A DNA stretch of 64,000 nucleotides from contig VOPW01000001.1 of assembly GCA_007994965.1 (NCBI GenBank), forward strand, positions 3,906,001-3,970,000, written 5' to 3'. A program made the position numbers and the translations under genes. A model generated the notes under the pieces. It did not search any database and was not told the DNA's origin. It saw nothing but the letters and a program-made list of their open reading frames with translations. Shown here piece by piece: positions 1 through 11,407 of the stretch; within the stretch, counting starts at the first letter, position 1; every line of letters starts with the position of its first letter. The stretch is from Piscinibacter aquaticus. Lineage in GTDB: Bacteria > Pseudomonadota > Gammaproteobacteria > Burkholderiales > Burkholderiaceae_C.

Positions 1-2
1 TC

Positions 3-140
3 GAGTGCTTCAACCGCAGCCGCTACGACGAAGGCGACCACGTCATCTTCGTCGGCGAGGTCGAGCGCTGCGCGCACCGCGCCGGCGCGCAGCCGCTGAT
101 CTTCCACGGCGGGCGCTACTACACCGAGCTGCCGCTGTAG
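3..140 (+). CDS. C-terminal end of a flavin reductase-like (FMN-binding split barrel) protein, partial
   Basis: Only the last 45 codons are present; the gene begins before the window and ends at TAG 138-140. The tail reads as an acidic/aromatic segment with 'GDHVIFVGEVE' and then 'LIFHGGRYYTEL', the usual end of flavin-reductase-domain proteins (the RutF/HpaC type that reduce FMN or FAD for a partner monooxygenase). 'DHxIFVGEV' is the best family match. Which subfamily, and whether the protein is a stand-alone reductase or a domain of a larger enzyme, cannot be told from this fragment. It converges on the signalling gene at 156-1192. Confidence 0.6.
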   Translation, partial: ECFNRSRYDEGDHVIFVGEVERCAHRAGAQPLIFHGGRYYTELPL

Positions 141-155
141 CGCGGGCCGCAACGC

Positions 156-1192
156 TCAGCCGGCCAGGCCGGCATAGGCGGCTTCGAGCTCCTGCGTGAC
201 GGCCGCCACCAGCGTGCGCGCCAGATCGTGCCGGCCCACACGCGCGGGCCGGCCGCTGTCGGGCAGCGAGAGCGTGAAGGCGCTGTCGTCATCGACCAGT
301 TCGACCACGCGAAGCCGCGGTTGCACCGCCCGCACTTCACCCACCAGCGTATCCCACTCGGCGCCGGCCGCGCCACTGACGATCAGATCGGGCGTGCGGT
401 CGTGCAAGGCGCTGCGTGCCTGCTCCAGCGAGGCGGCCACGTCGACCCGCCAGCCGGCGCCGCGCAGCAGATCGGCCGCCAGCACCCGCGAGCGCTCCAG
501 CGGCTCGATCAGCAGCAGCTGCCGGCGCGCGTCGAGGTGCGAGCGCGGCAGCCCCTCCGGCGCGAACCGCTGATCCTCATCCGCCGCTCGACCACCGAGA
601 TCGATCACCAGCGTCACACCCTCGCCGGTCGCCGGGCGGTGCGGTTGCAGGCCGCGCGCACGCGCGAGCACATCGAGCAGCAGCCAGTGCACCTCGTCGA
701 TGCCGTCGGCAGGGCTGCCGCCCTTGCGCCGCACACGCACCACCACCAGCGGGCGCACCGGGTCTGCGCGGCGTTCGAGCTCGCAGTGCACCTCCTCGCC
801 GAGCCGTGTCGCGTGGTCCAGCAGCAGCTCGAGCAGCTAGTCGAGCACGCCGGCCACCGCGCGCACCGCGAAGGCTTCGCCCTGCGCCGGCGGTGCCACG
901 AGGCGCACGCCGCGGCGCCGGGCGGCCGGCTGCCAAGCCGCGCAGGCGCCGACCAGCGCCGTGCGCAGATCGATCGTCTCGATGCAACGCGAGCCTTCGC
1001 CCCCGAGCATGCGGGCGATCTCCTGCAGCTGGATCGCCAGATGGCGCAGGCGCTCGACGGCGGCGTCGATGTCCTCGGGCCGTGCCGCAACGGTTGCGCC
1101 GGGCGCCATGCGCCGCTGCAGCGCATCGAGCGAGACCGCGAAGGCCTGGCCCACTGGCCGAGCAGCTCGGGCGGAATGTTCACGATGTTCAT
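156..1192 (-). CDS. Histidine-kinase-like ATPase plus pseudo-receiver protein (broken reading frame)
   Basis: Start ATG at 1192, about 13 bases after the gspE-like stop, so probably the second gene of that operon. The N-terminal half (to about residue 200) looks like a sensor-kinase dimerisation/ATPase region, with helical 'DIDAAVERLRHLAIQLQEIAR' type sequence and 'LLELLLDHATRL'. The last 130 residues resemble a response-regulator receiver, but where 'PDLVLLD' is expected the sequence reads 'PDLIVSG', so the phospho-acceptor Asp appears to be missing. I see no clear H-box. Two lesions interrupt it: a one-base loss in a G run near 1150 and an in-frame TAG at 837-839. Function is unproven; it may be a non-phosphorylated partner of the ATPase. 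Confidence 0.5.
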
Positions 1193-1205
1193 CGCACGGT
1201 CCCTC

Positions 1206-3179
1206 TCAGGCGTTGGTGGCTGCCAGCACCTCGGGCAGGTCGGTCAGGCCGGCCAGCACCTTGGCGATGCCGTCCTGCCGCAGCGTGGCCATGCCGCCAG
1301 ACCGGGCCGCGGCCTGCAGCGAGGCCGCATCGCCACGGTGGCGGATCAGCCGGCGCACCTCGTCGTCGGCCAGCATCAGCTCGTGGATGCCCATGCGGCC
1401 GTGGTAGCCAGTGCCGCCGCAGTGGTCGCATCCGCGCCGGCGGCGCAGCCGGATGCGGCCCGTGGCGTCGCCGTGCTCGGCCTGCCAGTGGCGGCGCAGC
1501 GCGGCATGCGCGTCGCCAGCGTGCGCCGCGTCGTGCGTGCCGAGATACTGCGCGGCCAATGCGTCGAGCTCATCCTCACCGGCGATCTCGGCGTCGCTGC
1601 AATGCGTGCACAGCGTGCGCACCAGCCGCTGCGCGAGGATGGCCAGCAGCGAATCGGAGAAGTTGTAGGGATCGAGGCCGATCTCCAGCAACCGTGCGAT
1701 GCTCTCCGGCGCCGAATTGGTGTGCAGCGTCGAGAGCACGGTGGCCGGTGAGCGAGGCCTCGACGGCGATGCGCGCAGTCTCTTCGTCGCGCATCTCGCC
1801 GATCATGATCACGTCGGGGTCGGCACGCAGGAAGGTGCGCATCGCCGATGCGAAGGTCCAGCCGATGCGCGCATTGATCTGCACCTGGCGAAGCCCTTCC
1901 TGGGTGATCTCCACCGGGTCTTCGGCCGTCCAGATCTTGCGGCCGTCGGTATTGATGTCGCGCAGCACCGAATGCAGCGTGGTGGTCTTGCCGCAGCCGG
2001 TGGGCCCGCAGATCAGCACCAGTCCATAGGGCTTGGCGGCTGCCGCGCGCAGCGCCTGCAGGGTGCGTGGCGCCAGGCCGATCTCCTCCAGCGGCATCGG
2101 CTTGCGGCCGCCGAGCAGGCGCAGCACCACGTCCTCCAGGCCGCGGTGGGTGGGCACGGTGACCACGCGCAACTCGACATGCGCGCCGCCGAAGCGCGCG
2201 AAGTCGATCTTGCCGTCCTGCGGCTTGCGGTGCTCGGAGATGTCGAGCTCGGCCATGATCTTGATGCGCGCCACGATGGCGAAGCGCAGCCGCGCCGGCA
2301 GCTCCAGCACCGGCACCAGCTCGCCGTCGACACGCAGCCGCACGCGCACCGGGCGGGGCTCGTCGGCGGTCTCGATGTGGATGTCGGAAGCACGCCGGCG
2401 CACCGCCTCCTCGACCAGCGAGTTGACCAGCCGCACCAGCGTGTTGTCGGACTCGGAGAACACCTCGGCATCGGCCGGCAAAGCGGCTTCCGGCGCGCTG
2501 CGCAGCTGCTCGGCGAGATCGTGCAGGCTGGTGCGGGCCGGTGCGGCGTCCGTGCCGCGCGTCTGGAGCGCGGCATAGGCGCGGTGCACCGCCGGCATCA
2601 GGCTGCCGGGCAGCGCCATCAGCGGCCGGATGCGCCGCTGCGTCGCGAAGCGCAGCTGGTCGAGCAGCGCATGGTCCCAGGGTCGGCCACCAGCACGGTC
2701 AGCGTGTCGCCATCGACGAGCAGCGGCAGTACGCCGTCGCGCTCGGCCACGGCCCGCGGCAGCAGCGCCAGCACATCGGCCTCCGGCAGCAAGGACTGCG
2801 GATCGACCACGCGCACGCCCTGCCACTCGGCCATCGCCATGCGCAGGCGCAGTTCGGAGAGCGCGCCGAGATCGACGAGGATGCGGCCGAGCGTGCGGTG
2901 CGGGCCCGACCGTGCTTGCATCGCCAGCGCACGCTGCAAGGTGGCGGCATCGATCATCCCGGCGCGCAGCAGCGCCTGGCCGAGATGCGGCGCGGCGGCC
3001 TCCCCGGAGGGCTCGTCGCGCAGGGCCTCGCGCAGCGCCGCGCAGCTCGGCGGGCGCAGTGGCTGCGGGCCGGGCCGAGTTGGCTCGTCGAGCGGGATCG
3101 GGTGGGTGGGCAGTTCGCCAGGTTCGGTGCTCAGGGCCGGGTCGGCGCGGCCGTGGAAGAAGCGGGGATCGAGGTTCAT
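1206..3179 (-). CDS. GspE/PilB-family type II secretion or type IV pilus ATPase (two frame breaks)
   Basis: About 658 residues from ATG 3179, the normal size for the PulE/GspE/PilB family of hexameric cytoplasmic ATPases that drive pseudopilus or pilus assembly. An N-terminal MshEN-like region ('LGQALLRAGMID', 'LGRILVDLGAL') precedes the ATPase core with 'SDIHIE', Walker A 'GPTGCGKTTT', Walker B 'DVIMIGEMRDEETA', 'LSTLHTN', and the paired cysteine motif 'CTHC...CDHC' that binds zinc. Frame is lost near 2680 (one base missing in a C run) and near 1740 (two bases missing before GTGCTC). No other secretion or pilus gene lies in the window, so system and substrate are open. The signalling protein at 156-1192 follows directly. 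Confidence 0.8.
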
Positions 3180-3276
3180 GCGGCGGGAGATGGGATACCC
3201 CCTATGGTGCCGGCTTGAATTCGTCCGTGCCGCCGCCACCTGCCACGAAGTCTCAGCTTCCCGAGGGAAATTCACC

Positions 3277-3690
3277 ATGCACGTCGCCTGCAGCCGTTGC
3301 GGCACCACCAACCGCGTCCCCGACGAGCGCCTGGCGCAGGATCCGGTCTGCGGCCGCTGCGGCGCCGAGCTGCTCGCCGGCGAGCCGGTGGAGTTGACCG
3401 ATGACAATTTCGACGCCGTGACCTCGCGCACCGATCTGCCGGTGGTGGTGGACTTCTGGGCCGCCTGGTGTGGCCCCTGCCGGATGATGGCGCCGCAGTT
3501 CGAACAGGCCGCGAAGGCGCTGAAGGGCCGTGCGCTGCTGGCGAAGGTCGACACCGACGCCAACCCGCAGGTGGCCTCGCGCTTCGGAATCCGCAGCATC
3601 CCGACGATGGTCAAGCTGCAAGGCGGCCGCGAGGTGCAGCGCACGGCCGGCGCCATGCAGGCCGCTCAGATCGTCAACTGGATAGGGTAG
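3277..3690 (+). CDS. trxC: Thioredoxin 2 (zinc-ribbon thioredoxin)
   Basis: Complete, 137 residues. The first 30 residues carry two CxxC pairs ('CSRCG' and 'CGRCGAE'), the zinc ribbon that separates TrxC from TrxA. The thioredoxin fold follows with the redox site 'WAAWCGPCRMM' and the cis-proline 'SIPTM'. It is a cytoplasmic disulfide reductase linked to oxidative stress, reduced by thioredoxin reductase. It is transcribed away from the GspE-like gene. Immediately after the stop lies copy 1 of an intergenic hairpin repeat (3691-3758). Confidence 0.93.
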   Translation: MHVACSRCGTTNRVPDERLAQDPVCGRCGAELLAGEPVELTDDNFDAVTSRTDLPVVVDFWAAWCGPCRMMAPQFEQAAKALKGRALLAKVDTDANPQVASRFGIRSIPTMVKLQGGREVQRTAGAMQAAQIVNWIG

Positions 3691-3758
3691 GGCCCCCAGT
3701 CGCTCCGCTCCTGCCCCCGAGGGGCGCCGGCCGGCTTGGGACGGCCCGGCGCCGGCCC
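3691..3758. repeat. Intergenic GC hairpin repeat, copy 1
   Basis: This stretch starts right after the trxC stop and ends at the aacS stop, filling the gap between convergent genes. It shares its order of blocks with 16945-17015: 'CCCCCAG', 'TCGCT.CGCTC', a C-run/G-run, then 'GCCGGCTTGGGA.CGGCCCGGCGCCGGC'. Positions 3723-3730 pair with 3746-3753 to make a strong hairpin. No T-run follows. From memory, similar sequences follow genes in several Burkholderiales genomes; that is not verified here. Confidence 0.65.
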
Positions 3759-5818
3759 TAGCCGGCAGGCTGCGCCGCAGCCCGCCTCGCGGCAAAGTCG
3801 ACGAACCAGGGCACGCAATCGGCATTGGCCATCGCGTCGAGCTTGAACACCTGCTCGGCCGGCGTGCCCATCAGCAGCTTCTTCACCGGCAGCTCCATCT
3901 TCTTGCCCGACAGCGTGCGCGGGATGCCGCTGACCTGGAAGATGTCGTTGGGCACATGCCGCGCCGACAGCGCCTCGCGGATCGCCTGCTTCAGGCGCTT
4001 CGTCAGCGCCTCGTCGAGCACCGCGCCCTCGCGCAGCACCACGAACAGCGGCATGTAGCTCTCGCGGCCGAGGTATTCGAGGTCGACCACCGGAGCTGTC
4101 GAGCACCTCCGGCTGCGCTTCCACCGCCCGGTAGAGCTCGGCGGTGCCCATGCGGATGCCGTGACGGTTGATCGTCGCGTCGCTGCGGCCGTAGATGATG
4201 GCGCCGCCGCGCGGCGTGATGCGGATCCAGTCGCCGTGGCGCCAGATGCCGGGGTACATGTCGAAGTAGCTGTCGAGGTACCGCTTGTTGCCTTCGTCGT
4301 TCCAGAAGCGCAAGGGCATCGAAGGCATCGGCGTCACGCAGACCAGCTCGCCCACCTCGTCGACCAGCGCGCGGCCGCGGCCCGCCGCATCCGGCTCGCT
4401 CCACGCCTCCACCGCCGCGCCCAGGCACCGGCATTGCATCTCGCCCTCGCCCACCGGCAGCGTGATCAACCCGCCGACGAAGGCACCGGCGAAATCGGTG
4501 CCGCCGCTGATCGGCGTGAGCCAGATGCGCTGGCCGTCGACCTTCGGCATCTGCTGCCAGATCCAGTGGTAGGCGTCGGTGGCCAGCGGCGAGCCGGTGG
4601 AGCCGATCGCGCGCAGCCTGGACAGATCGGCCGCCTTCGCCGGCTCCAACCCGGCCTTCAGGCAGTTGGCATAGAAGGCCGCGCCGGCGCCGAAGAAGGT
4701 GGCACCGGCCTCGGCGGCGAACTGCCAGATGGTGTTCAGGTCGACCCGGCCCGTCTTCGCGCTCGGCCCGCCCGGGTTGCCGTCGAAGGTGCAGACCGTG
4801 GTTCCGCCGAGCAGCGCGCCGGGCTGGGTGTTCCACATGATCCAGCCGGTGGAGCTGTACCAGTGGTAGCGGTCGCCGGTCTCGACGCTGGCGCCGACGT
4901 TGTTGTGCAGCGCCCCCATCTTCAGCGCCTCGAGCATCACGCCGCCGTGGCCGTGCACGATGGGCTTGGGCAGGCCGGTGGTGCCGCTGGAATACACCAC
5001 CCACAGCGGATGGTCGAAGGGCAGCCACTCGGGCTCGAAGGCGACGTCGTCGGCCACCAGCGTGGCGAAGTCGTGCAGCGTGCGGCCGGGACCGGCAAGC
5101 ACCGACGCATCGGCCGCCTCGTCGCGATAGCGCAGCAGCACCGCGTGCTGCACGCTCGGCAGGTCGGCCAGCAGCTGGCGCAGCACCGGCAGCCGGTCGT
5201 GCTCGACACCGCCGTAGACATAGCCGTCGACGCCGATCAGCACCTTCGGCTCGATCTGGCGGAAGCGGTCGAGCACCGCGAGCGGGCCCATGTCGGGCGA
5301 GCACACCGACCAGATCGCGCCCAGGCTCGCGGTGGCGAGGAAGGCGATCACCGCGTGCGGCGTATTGGGCAGGAAGGCGCAGACGCGATCGCCACGCTGC
5401 ACGCCCATGCCGCGCAGCGCCGTGGCGAGCGACGCCCTGGCGGCGCAGCTCGGGCCAGCTGAGTTCCTGCATCTGCCCCAGCTCGCGCAGGCGTTCGTTC
5501 TGGAACACGATCGCCGGGTGGCCCGCCGCATGCGCGGCATCGGTGTGGCGCAGCACCTGCCGCGCATAGTTCACCTGCGCGCCCTCGAACCAGCGCGCAC
5601 CCGGCATCACCGGCTCGGCGAGCACGCGCGCGAACGGCGTCGGCGAGTCGATGCCGAAGTAGTCCCACACCGCGCCCCAGAAGGCCTCGAGGTCTGACAC
5701 CGACCAGCGCCACATCGTGTCGTAGCCCTCGATCGTGGTCGCATCGAAATGCAGGGCCGCGCTGCTGCGCCAGCCAACGCGTGAACTTCAGGATCTGCGG
5801 CTCGGGAAGCGCGCTCAT
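3758..5818 (-). CDS. aacS: Acetoacetyl-CoA synthetase (three frame breaks)
   Basis: About 680 residues. Its ATG (5816-5818) overlaps the TGA of the preceding binding-protein gene (ATGA), so translation is coupled. The family is shown by the N-terminal 'MWRWSVSDLEAFW', the AMP-binding signature 'VVYSSGTTGLPKP', 'HWYSSTGWIMWN', 'GGTDFAG', 'HGDWIRITPRGG' and the C-terminal 'SGIPRTLSGKKMELPVKK' lysine motif. The enzyme converts acetoacetate, ATP and CoA to acetoacetyl-CoA in the cytoplasm. Frame changes near 5765, 5445 and 4095 each fit one extra base in a short C or G run. Being the last gene of a substrate-binding-protein operon suggests that the imported compound, or its breakdown, yields acetoacetate (inference). 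Confidence 0.88.
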
Positions 5819-7608
5819 GCGGATGTCTCCAGGTCGACCCCGGTGTAGACCCAGGTGTCGCGGCCGAAGGGATGCCGCCACCAGCCGCGCACACGCGGCT
5901 GCAGCAGGTCGTTGAGGATGGTGTGCACGTGCACCTTGTAGGGCATGTGCGCCACCAGCAGGTTCTTGCCTTCGCGCATCAGCGCCTCGCGCTCGGGCCC
6001 GTCGGGCAGCACGGCACGGCGCTCGAAGAGGCGGTCGAAGGCGGGCAGCGCGAAGCGTGCGTCGTTCGATTCGTTGGCATTGGGCCCGTAGGCGATGCCG
6101 AGGAAGAAGCCGCCGTCGGGCGACTGCGCCACCCAGCTGTAGCCCCACATCATCAGCGTGGCGGCGCGGCTGCGCTTGAGCAGATCGGGCGGTGGCGACG
6201 TCGAACTCGATGCGCAGGCCGACACGCGCGAGGTGCTTGCGCCACAGCTCGTTGCCGCGGCGCGAAAGCTGGCTGCTGGTGGACGACAGCCGCAGCACCA
6301 GCGGCGAGCCGTCCGGCATCTCGCGCCAGCCGTCGCGATTGCGGTCGACGTAGCCGTACAGGTCGAGCAAGGCCATCGCCCGCGCCGGATCGTGCGCGCT
6401 CATCTCGCTGCGGTAGTCGGCCTCGTAGCCCGAGGTGAACGGCGGCACGGTGGATTGCGCCAGGATGCCCTGGCCGTGGCGCAGCGCGCGCAGCTCCTCG
6501 CCGTTGTCGTAGGCCAGCGCGATGGCGCGGCGCAGGGCCACCTTCTCCGGCGTGTAGCCGCCCACCACGGGATTCAGCATGTTGAAGTAGGTCATCACCA
6601 TGTCCGGCTGCGGCTGGCGCTGCAGCCGCACGCCGCGTTTCGCGAGGTGCGGTGCGAGCTCGCCGCCGGGCACGGCCACCGGCGCAAAATCGATCGGCAC
6701 CTCGACGTGGTCGAGCGAGCCGTCGAGAAAGGCCAGCCAGCGCGGCTGAGATTCCTCGATCACGGCGATCTCCACGCGATCGACCAGCGGCAGGCGCCGC
6801 CCGGCGAGCTGCTTCGCGATCGCCTGCGCCTGCGCGTCACCCTCGGCCGGCTCGGCCTCGAAGAAGCGCTCGCGGTAGCGCGGGGTGGCGCAGCAGCTCG
6901 ATGCGCGAGCCGCGCCGCCAGGCGCCGAGCATGAAGGGCCCGGTGCCCACCGGGTGCGCGGCGATGTCGGCGCCGTAGCGCTCGACCACCTCGCGCGCCA
7001 GCGCGCCGGCCAGCCCGGTCTGCGCGAAGAGATACGTGAAGCGTGGGCCGGGCCGTGAGAGCCGCACGCGGAAGGTGTAGCGGTCGAGCGCGCGGATGCC
7101 TTCGACCTCGCGGTCGTAGTCGAACGGCCGCTTCGTCTTCAGCGCCTGCTCGCGCAGTTCCGTGAGGCCGATCAGCCCGGCGTTCTCCCAGAGGTAGAGC
7201 AGCTCGCTGTTGATGCGCGGATCGTAGTAGCGCTTGACGGCATAGACGTAGTCCTGCGCCACCAACTCGCGCGGCTTGCCGCCGAAGGCCGGGTCGTCGG
7301 CGAAGAAGATGCCCGGCTTGATGCGGAAGGTGAAGCTGCGGAAGTCGTCCTCGATCAGCGGCAGCGCCTCGGCGGTGAGCGGCCGCAGCTTCACCGGCCG
7401 CGCGAGGTGGTCGTAGGTCAGCGGCGATTCGAAGATGCAGGCGGCAACGCGGTTGGAGTTCTCGTCGCCGATGGCCACCGGATCGAAGCCGGTCTCGGCC
7501 ACGCGAAAGGCCACGCGCAGCGTGTTGTCGTGCGCGGTGCGCAGCTGCGCCAGCGCCGGCGCCGCCGGGGCACGCGGCCGATGCGCCGAGCCACTGGCGG
7601 CGCTGCAT
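5815..7608 (-). CDS. ABC transporter substrate-binding protein, family 5, paralogue 3 (broken frame)
   Basis: About 598 residues from ATG 7608. The N-terminus 'MQRRQWLG' followed by an Ala-rich stretch ending in 'LAQ' looks like a twin-arginine export signal, unlike paralogues 1 and 2, which have plain Sec signals. Family-5 markers include 'ETGFDPVAI', 'FRIKPGIFFADDPAF', 'HPVGTGPFMLG' and 'LLDLYGYVDRNRDGW'. It is periplasmic and would deliver peptides or related solutes to the permeases at 11408-13385. Frame breaks lie near 7565, 6880 (an extra C in a C run) and 6190. Its stop overlaps the aacS start. Only four bases separate it from the paralogue upstream, indicating one transcript. Confidence 0.82.
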
Positions 7609-7612
7609 CGTC

Positions 7613-9422
7613 TCAGCGGCGCGGCGGCTGGCGCGCCGTGTCGATGTCGATGTACTGCCAGAACTGGTTGCCGTAGAGCGGGCGGCGGAAGCCGACGATC
7701 CACGGCTGCGTGAGGTCGGTCAGCACGCGGTGCACCTTGTATTTCATCGGCGCCAGCGCGGTCACGATGGCCTGGCTCTCGCGCAGCAGCGCGAGGCGCT
7801 CGGGCCCGTCGGGCAGGCCGTCCATCTGGCGGTAGATCTGGTCGAAGCGCTCGTTGCGGAAGCGCGGCAGGTTCTGCCCGCCCGCCGCCGGGCCGTAGAG
7901 GATGCCCAGGCCGTCCTGCACGTCGGGGTTGGCGGCCGAGTAGCCAAGCTGCCAGATCATCAGCTGGCCGCCGCGCGCCTTCTTCAGCTGCTCCGGCCAC
8001 TGGCCCTTCTCGAACTCCAGGCGCAGGCCGATCGCATCCATGTTCTTCTTCCACAGCTCGTCGAAGGCGCGTGAACTCGTCGGGCTGCGAGGCGTAGCGC
8101 AGCGTCAGCGGAGAGCCGTCGGGCTGCTCGCGCCAGCCGTCGCCGTCGCGGTCGACGTAGCCGTAGAGGTCGAGCAGCGCCTTGGCGCGCGCCGGGTCGT
8201 AGTCGCTGTTCTCGGTCTTGTAGGCCGCGTCGTAGCCCCACGTGCCCGGCGCCACCACCGACTGCGCCGGAATGGCCTGCCCGCGCCACACGCTGGTGAT
8301 CTCGCGCCCGGTGTTGGTAAGGCTGATCGCACGGCGCAGCGCCACCTTGGCCGGCTCCACGCCGCCGACCAGCGGGTCCTCCATGTTGAAGTAGAAGAGC
8401 GTGCGGTCGGGGTTGACCACGCGGTGCAGCCCGACGCCACGCTTGGCGAGGTTGGGCGCGAGCTTGCCGTTGGGCGCAGCCATCGCGATGAATTCCGAGG
8501 GCACCGCCAGCAGGTCGAACTGCTCGTTGAGGAAGGCCAGCCAGCGCGGCTGCTGCACCTCGATGATGCTGATCTCGACACGATCGATCATCGGCAGGCG
8601 CCGGCCCTTGAGCTTCGCGAGAATCGCCTGCCCTTCGGCGTCGTCGGCGGCCGGCTGGGCGTCGTAGGTCAGCTCGCGGAAGCCGGGGTTTCGTTCCAGC
8701 ACGATCTGCGAGCTGCGCCGCCATTGCGCGAGGCGGAAGGGCCCGGTGCCCACCGGGTGCTCCATCGTCTTGCCGGCATAGCCCTCGATCACCTCGCGCG
8801 CCACGGCGCCGAACAGGTCGCCGGCGGCCAGCGTGTAGATGAAGCGCGGGCGCGGCTCCTTCAGCTTGAACTGGATCGTGTAGCGGTCGATCGCGCGCAG
8901 GCCCTCGACCTCGGTGTCGTAGTCGAAGGGCTTCTTCTCCTTCAGCGCCTTCTCGCGCAGCTCGTCCAGCCCCAGCATGCCCTGCTCGGCCAGGCCCGAA
9001 TAGATCGGGCTCTTCGTCTCCGGATCGAAGAAGCGCTTGTACGAGTAGACGAAGTCCTGCGCCACCAGCTCGCGCTTCTTGCCCTTGAACACCGGGTCGT
9101 CGGCGAAGTGGATGCCGGGCTTGATGCGCACGGTCCAGGTGCGGTAGTCGTCCGAGTGCTGCGGCATGCCCTCGGCCACGTTGGGCCGCACCAGGAAAGG
9201 CCGCGTCAGCGGATCGAACTGGTACAGGCCGTCGAAGATGTGCGAGGTGACGACGCGCGAGTACAGGTCGTTGATGCGCGCCGGATCGAAGCCGGTCTCG
9301 GCGGCCGGGAACGAGTAGCGGAAGACCTTCTGCACCGGTGCGGCCGAGGGCGCCTGCGCGTGCGCGGCAAGAGCGACGACGCCGGCCGCGAGGGCGGCCA
9401 CGAGCGAGTGCAGCACCTTCAC
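7613..9422 (-). CDS. ABC transporter substrate-binding protein, family 5, paralogue 2 (one frame break)
   Basis: About 603 residues. The start is GTG at 9422, overlapping the TGA of paralogue 1 (GTGA), so the two are translationally coupled. A Sec signal peptide with a hydrophobic Ala/Val core ends at 'AAHAQA'. Family markers: 'ETGFDPARINDLYSRVV', 'GIHFADDPVF', 'HPVGTGPFRLAQW', 'LERNPGFREL' and 'YGYVDRDGDGW'. One frame change near 8065 precedes 'FDELWKKNMDAIG'. It is close in sequence to paralogue 1 throughout, which points to local duplication. Substrate is unknown. Confidence 0.85.
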
Positions 9423-11244
9423 TGCGCCGCCTCCTTCGCGCGGATCGCCGGATCGACGTCGACGTACTTGAAGAACTCGCGCACGAAGGGGTTGCGGCGG
9501 AAGCCGATCACCCAGGGCTGCATCAGGTCGGTGGCGATGCGGTGGCCGCTGAGCTTGTAGGGCACGTAGGCCACCATCAGCTTGCTCGCCTCTTCCATCA
9601 CCCGCTGGCGCTCGGGGCCGTCGGGCAGCGCCTTCTGCTTCTCGTAGAGGGCATCGAAGGCCGGCAGCGCGAAGCGCGAGTGGTTGGCGCCACCCTTGTT
9701 CGGCCCGTAGGCCAGCGCAAGGAAGGTATCACCGTCGGGTGTCGTGGCCGACCAGCCCACGCCCCACATCATCAGCTTGCCGGCGCGCGAAGCCTTCAGG
9801 TTCTCCGGCCACTTGGCCACCTTGAAGACAATCTTCAGGCCGATCGCCTTCATGTTCTTCTGCCACAGCTCGGCGAGCTGGCGGCTGGCCTGGTCGGGCT
9901 GCGTCGAATACTCCAGCACCAGCGGCGAGCCGTCGGGCTGTTCGCGCCAGCCGTCGCCATCGCGGTCGACGTAGCCATACAGATCGAGCAACGCCCGCGC
10001 CCGCGCCGGATCGTGGTCACTCATCGTCGTCTTGATCGACGGGTTGTAGCCGAAGGTCAGCGGCGCGATCGCCGTCTGCGCGGGGATCGACTGCGACTTG
10101 CGCACCAGGCGGATCTCCTGGTCGACGTCGTAGGCCAGCGCGATCGCGCGGCGCAGCGCCACCTTCTCCGGCGTGTAGCCGCCGACCACCGGGTTGTCCT
10201 GGTTGAACAGCGCGGCCAGCGTGATGTCCACCAGCGGCGCGCGGTCCATCGTGATGCCGCGCTTGGCGGGTTGGGCGCCAGCTTGTCGTTGGGCACCGCC
10301 ACCGGGGCGAACTCGTTGGGCAGCCGCTCCATCAGGTCGGTCTGCGCGTTGAGGAAGGACAGCCAGCGCGGCTGCGACTCCTCGATGATGACGATCTCGA
10401 CGCGGTCGAGCATCGGCATGCGGCGGCCCTTGAGCTGCGCGGCGATGGCCTGCGAGCGGGCGTCGTCGGCCGGCGCCTGCTCGTCGTAGAGGTGCTCGCG
10501 GTAGCCGGGGTTGCGCTCGAGCACGATGCGCGAGCTGCGCCGCCACTCGGCCAGCCGGAAGGCGCCGGTGCCCACCGGGTGCTCCATGATCTTGTCGCCG
10601 TACGCCTCGACCACCTCGCGCGCCATCGCGCCGAAGCTGGAGTGGTCGGTCATCACCTCCTGGTGGAAGCGCGGCGAGGGGTCGGCCAGCTTCACCTGCA
10701 GCGTGTAGCGGTCGAGCGCTCGCAGGCCCTCGACCGGCTGGTCGTAGGGGAAGGGCTTCTTGTCCTTGATCACCTGCTTGCGCAGCTCCGACAGGCCGAC
10801 GATCTTCGCGGCCTCGAGGCGATAGAGGTTCGGGCTGTTCCAGCGCGGGTCGTAGTGGCGCTTGAGCGTGTAGACGTAGTCCTCGGCGACCAGCTCTCGC
10901 TTCTGACCCTTGAAGGCCGGGTCGTCGGCGAAGTAGATGCCCGGCTTGATGCGGAAGGTGAAGGTGCGGAAGTCCTCGCTGATCTCCGGCATCGCCGCGA
11001 TCGTGTTCGGCTTCATGCGGAACGGCCGCGCGAGGAAGTCGAAGGCCAGCGGCGCATCGAAGATGCCGGCGGCCACGGTGCGCGAGTACAGGTCGGAGAT
11101 CTGCACCGGGTCGAAGCCGGTCTCGGCGATCGGGAAGGCATAGCGCAGCACCCGCTGCGGCTCGTTCGCGCCGGCCTTCTGGGCCAGCGCGTTGCCGCAG
11201 GCGAGCGCGAAGATCAGGGCCTGGATGAGGCCGCGGATGGACAT
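9419..11244 (-). CDS. ABC transporter substrate-binding protein, family 5, paralogue 1 (one frame break)
   Basis: About 608 residues from ATG 11244, the first gene of the minus-strand operon and divergent from the permease genes. A Sec signal peptide ('LIFALACGNALAQ') leads to family-5 features: 'ETGFDPVQISDLYSR', 'FRIKPGIYFADDPAF', 'HPVGTGAFRLAEW', 'LERNPGYRE' and 'YGYVDRDGDGW'. One base is lost near 10272, just before 'AKRGITMDR'. It is a periplasmic binding protein for an oligopeptide-type ABC importer. The 163-base gap to the permeases must hold both promoters, although I could not place convincing -35/-10 boxes there. Confidence 0.87.
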
Positions 11245-11407
11245 CGCTGGAACTCCTGGATTCGGATCGCGCGAAGTCTATCGGCGGATGGCACGCGAGT
11301 TGCGTCCGGGGGCACAGGGCAAACACCGGGGCGAGGGGCCTTCGGCGCCGCCCTAGACTCGCGCCTGCGTTTTACAACAAGGTTTCCCACAAGGAGATCC
11401 CAGGCCC

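Noticed and set aside
228..1751. Long plus-strand open frame opposite the signalling and ATPase genes
   Set aside because: It is an antisense shadow caused by high GC; the product is His/Arg/Gln-rich with no domain, while the minus strand encodes recognised motifs.
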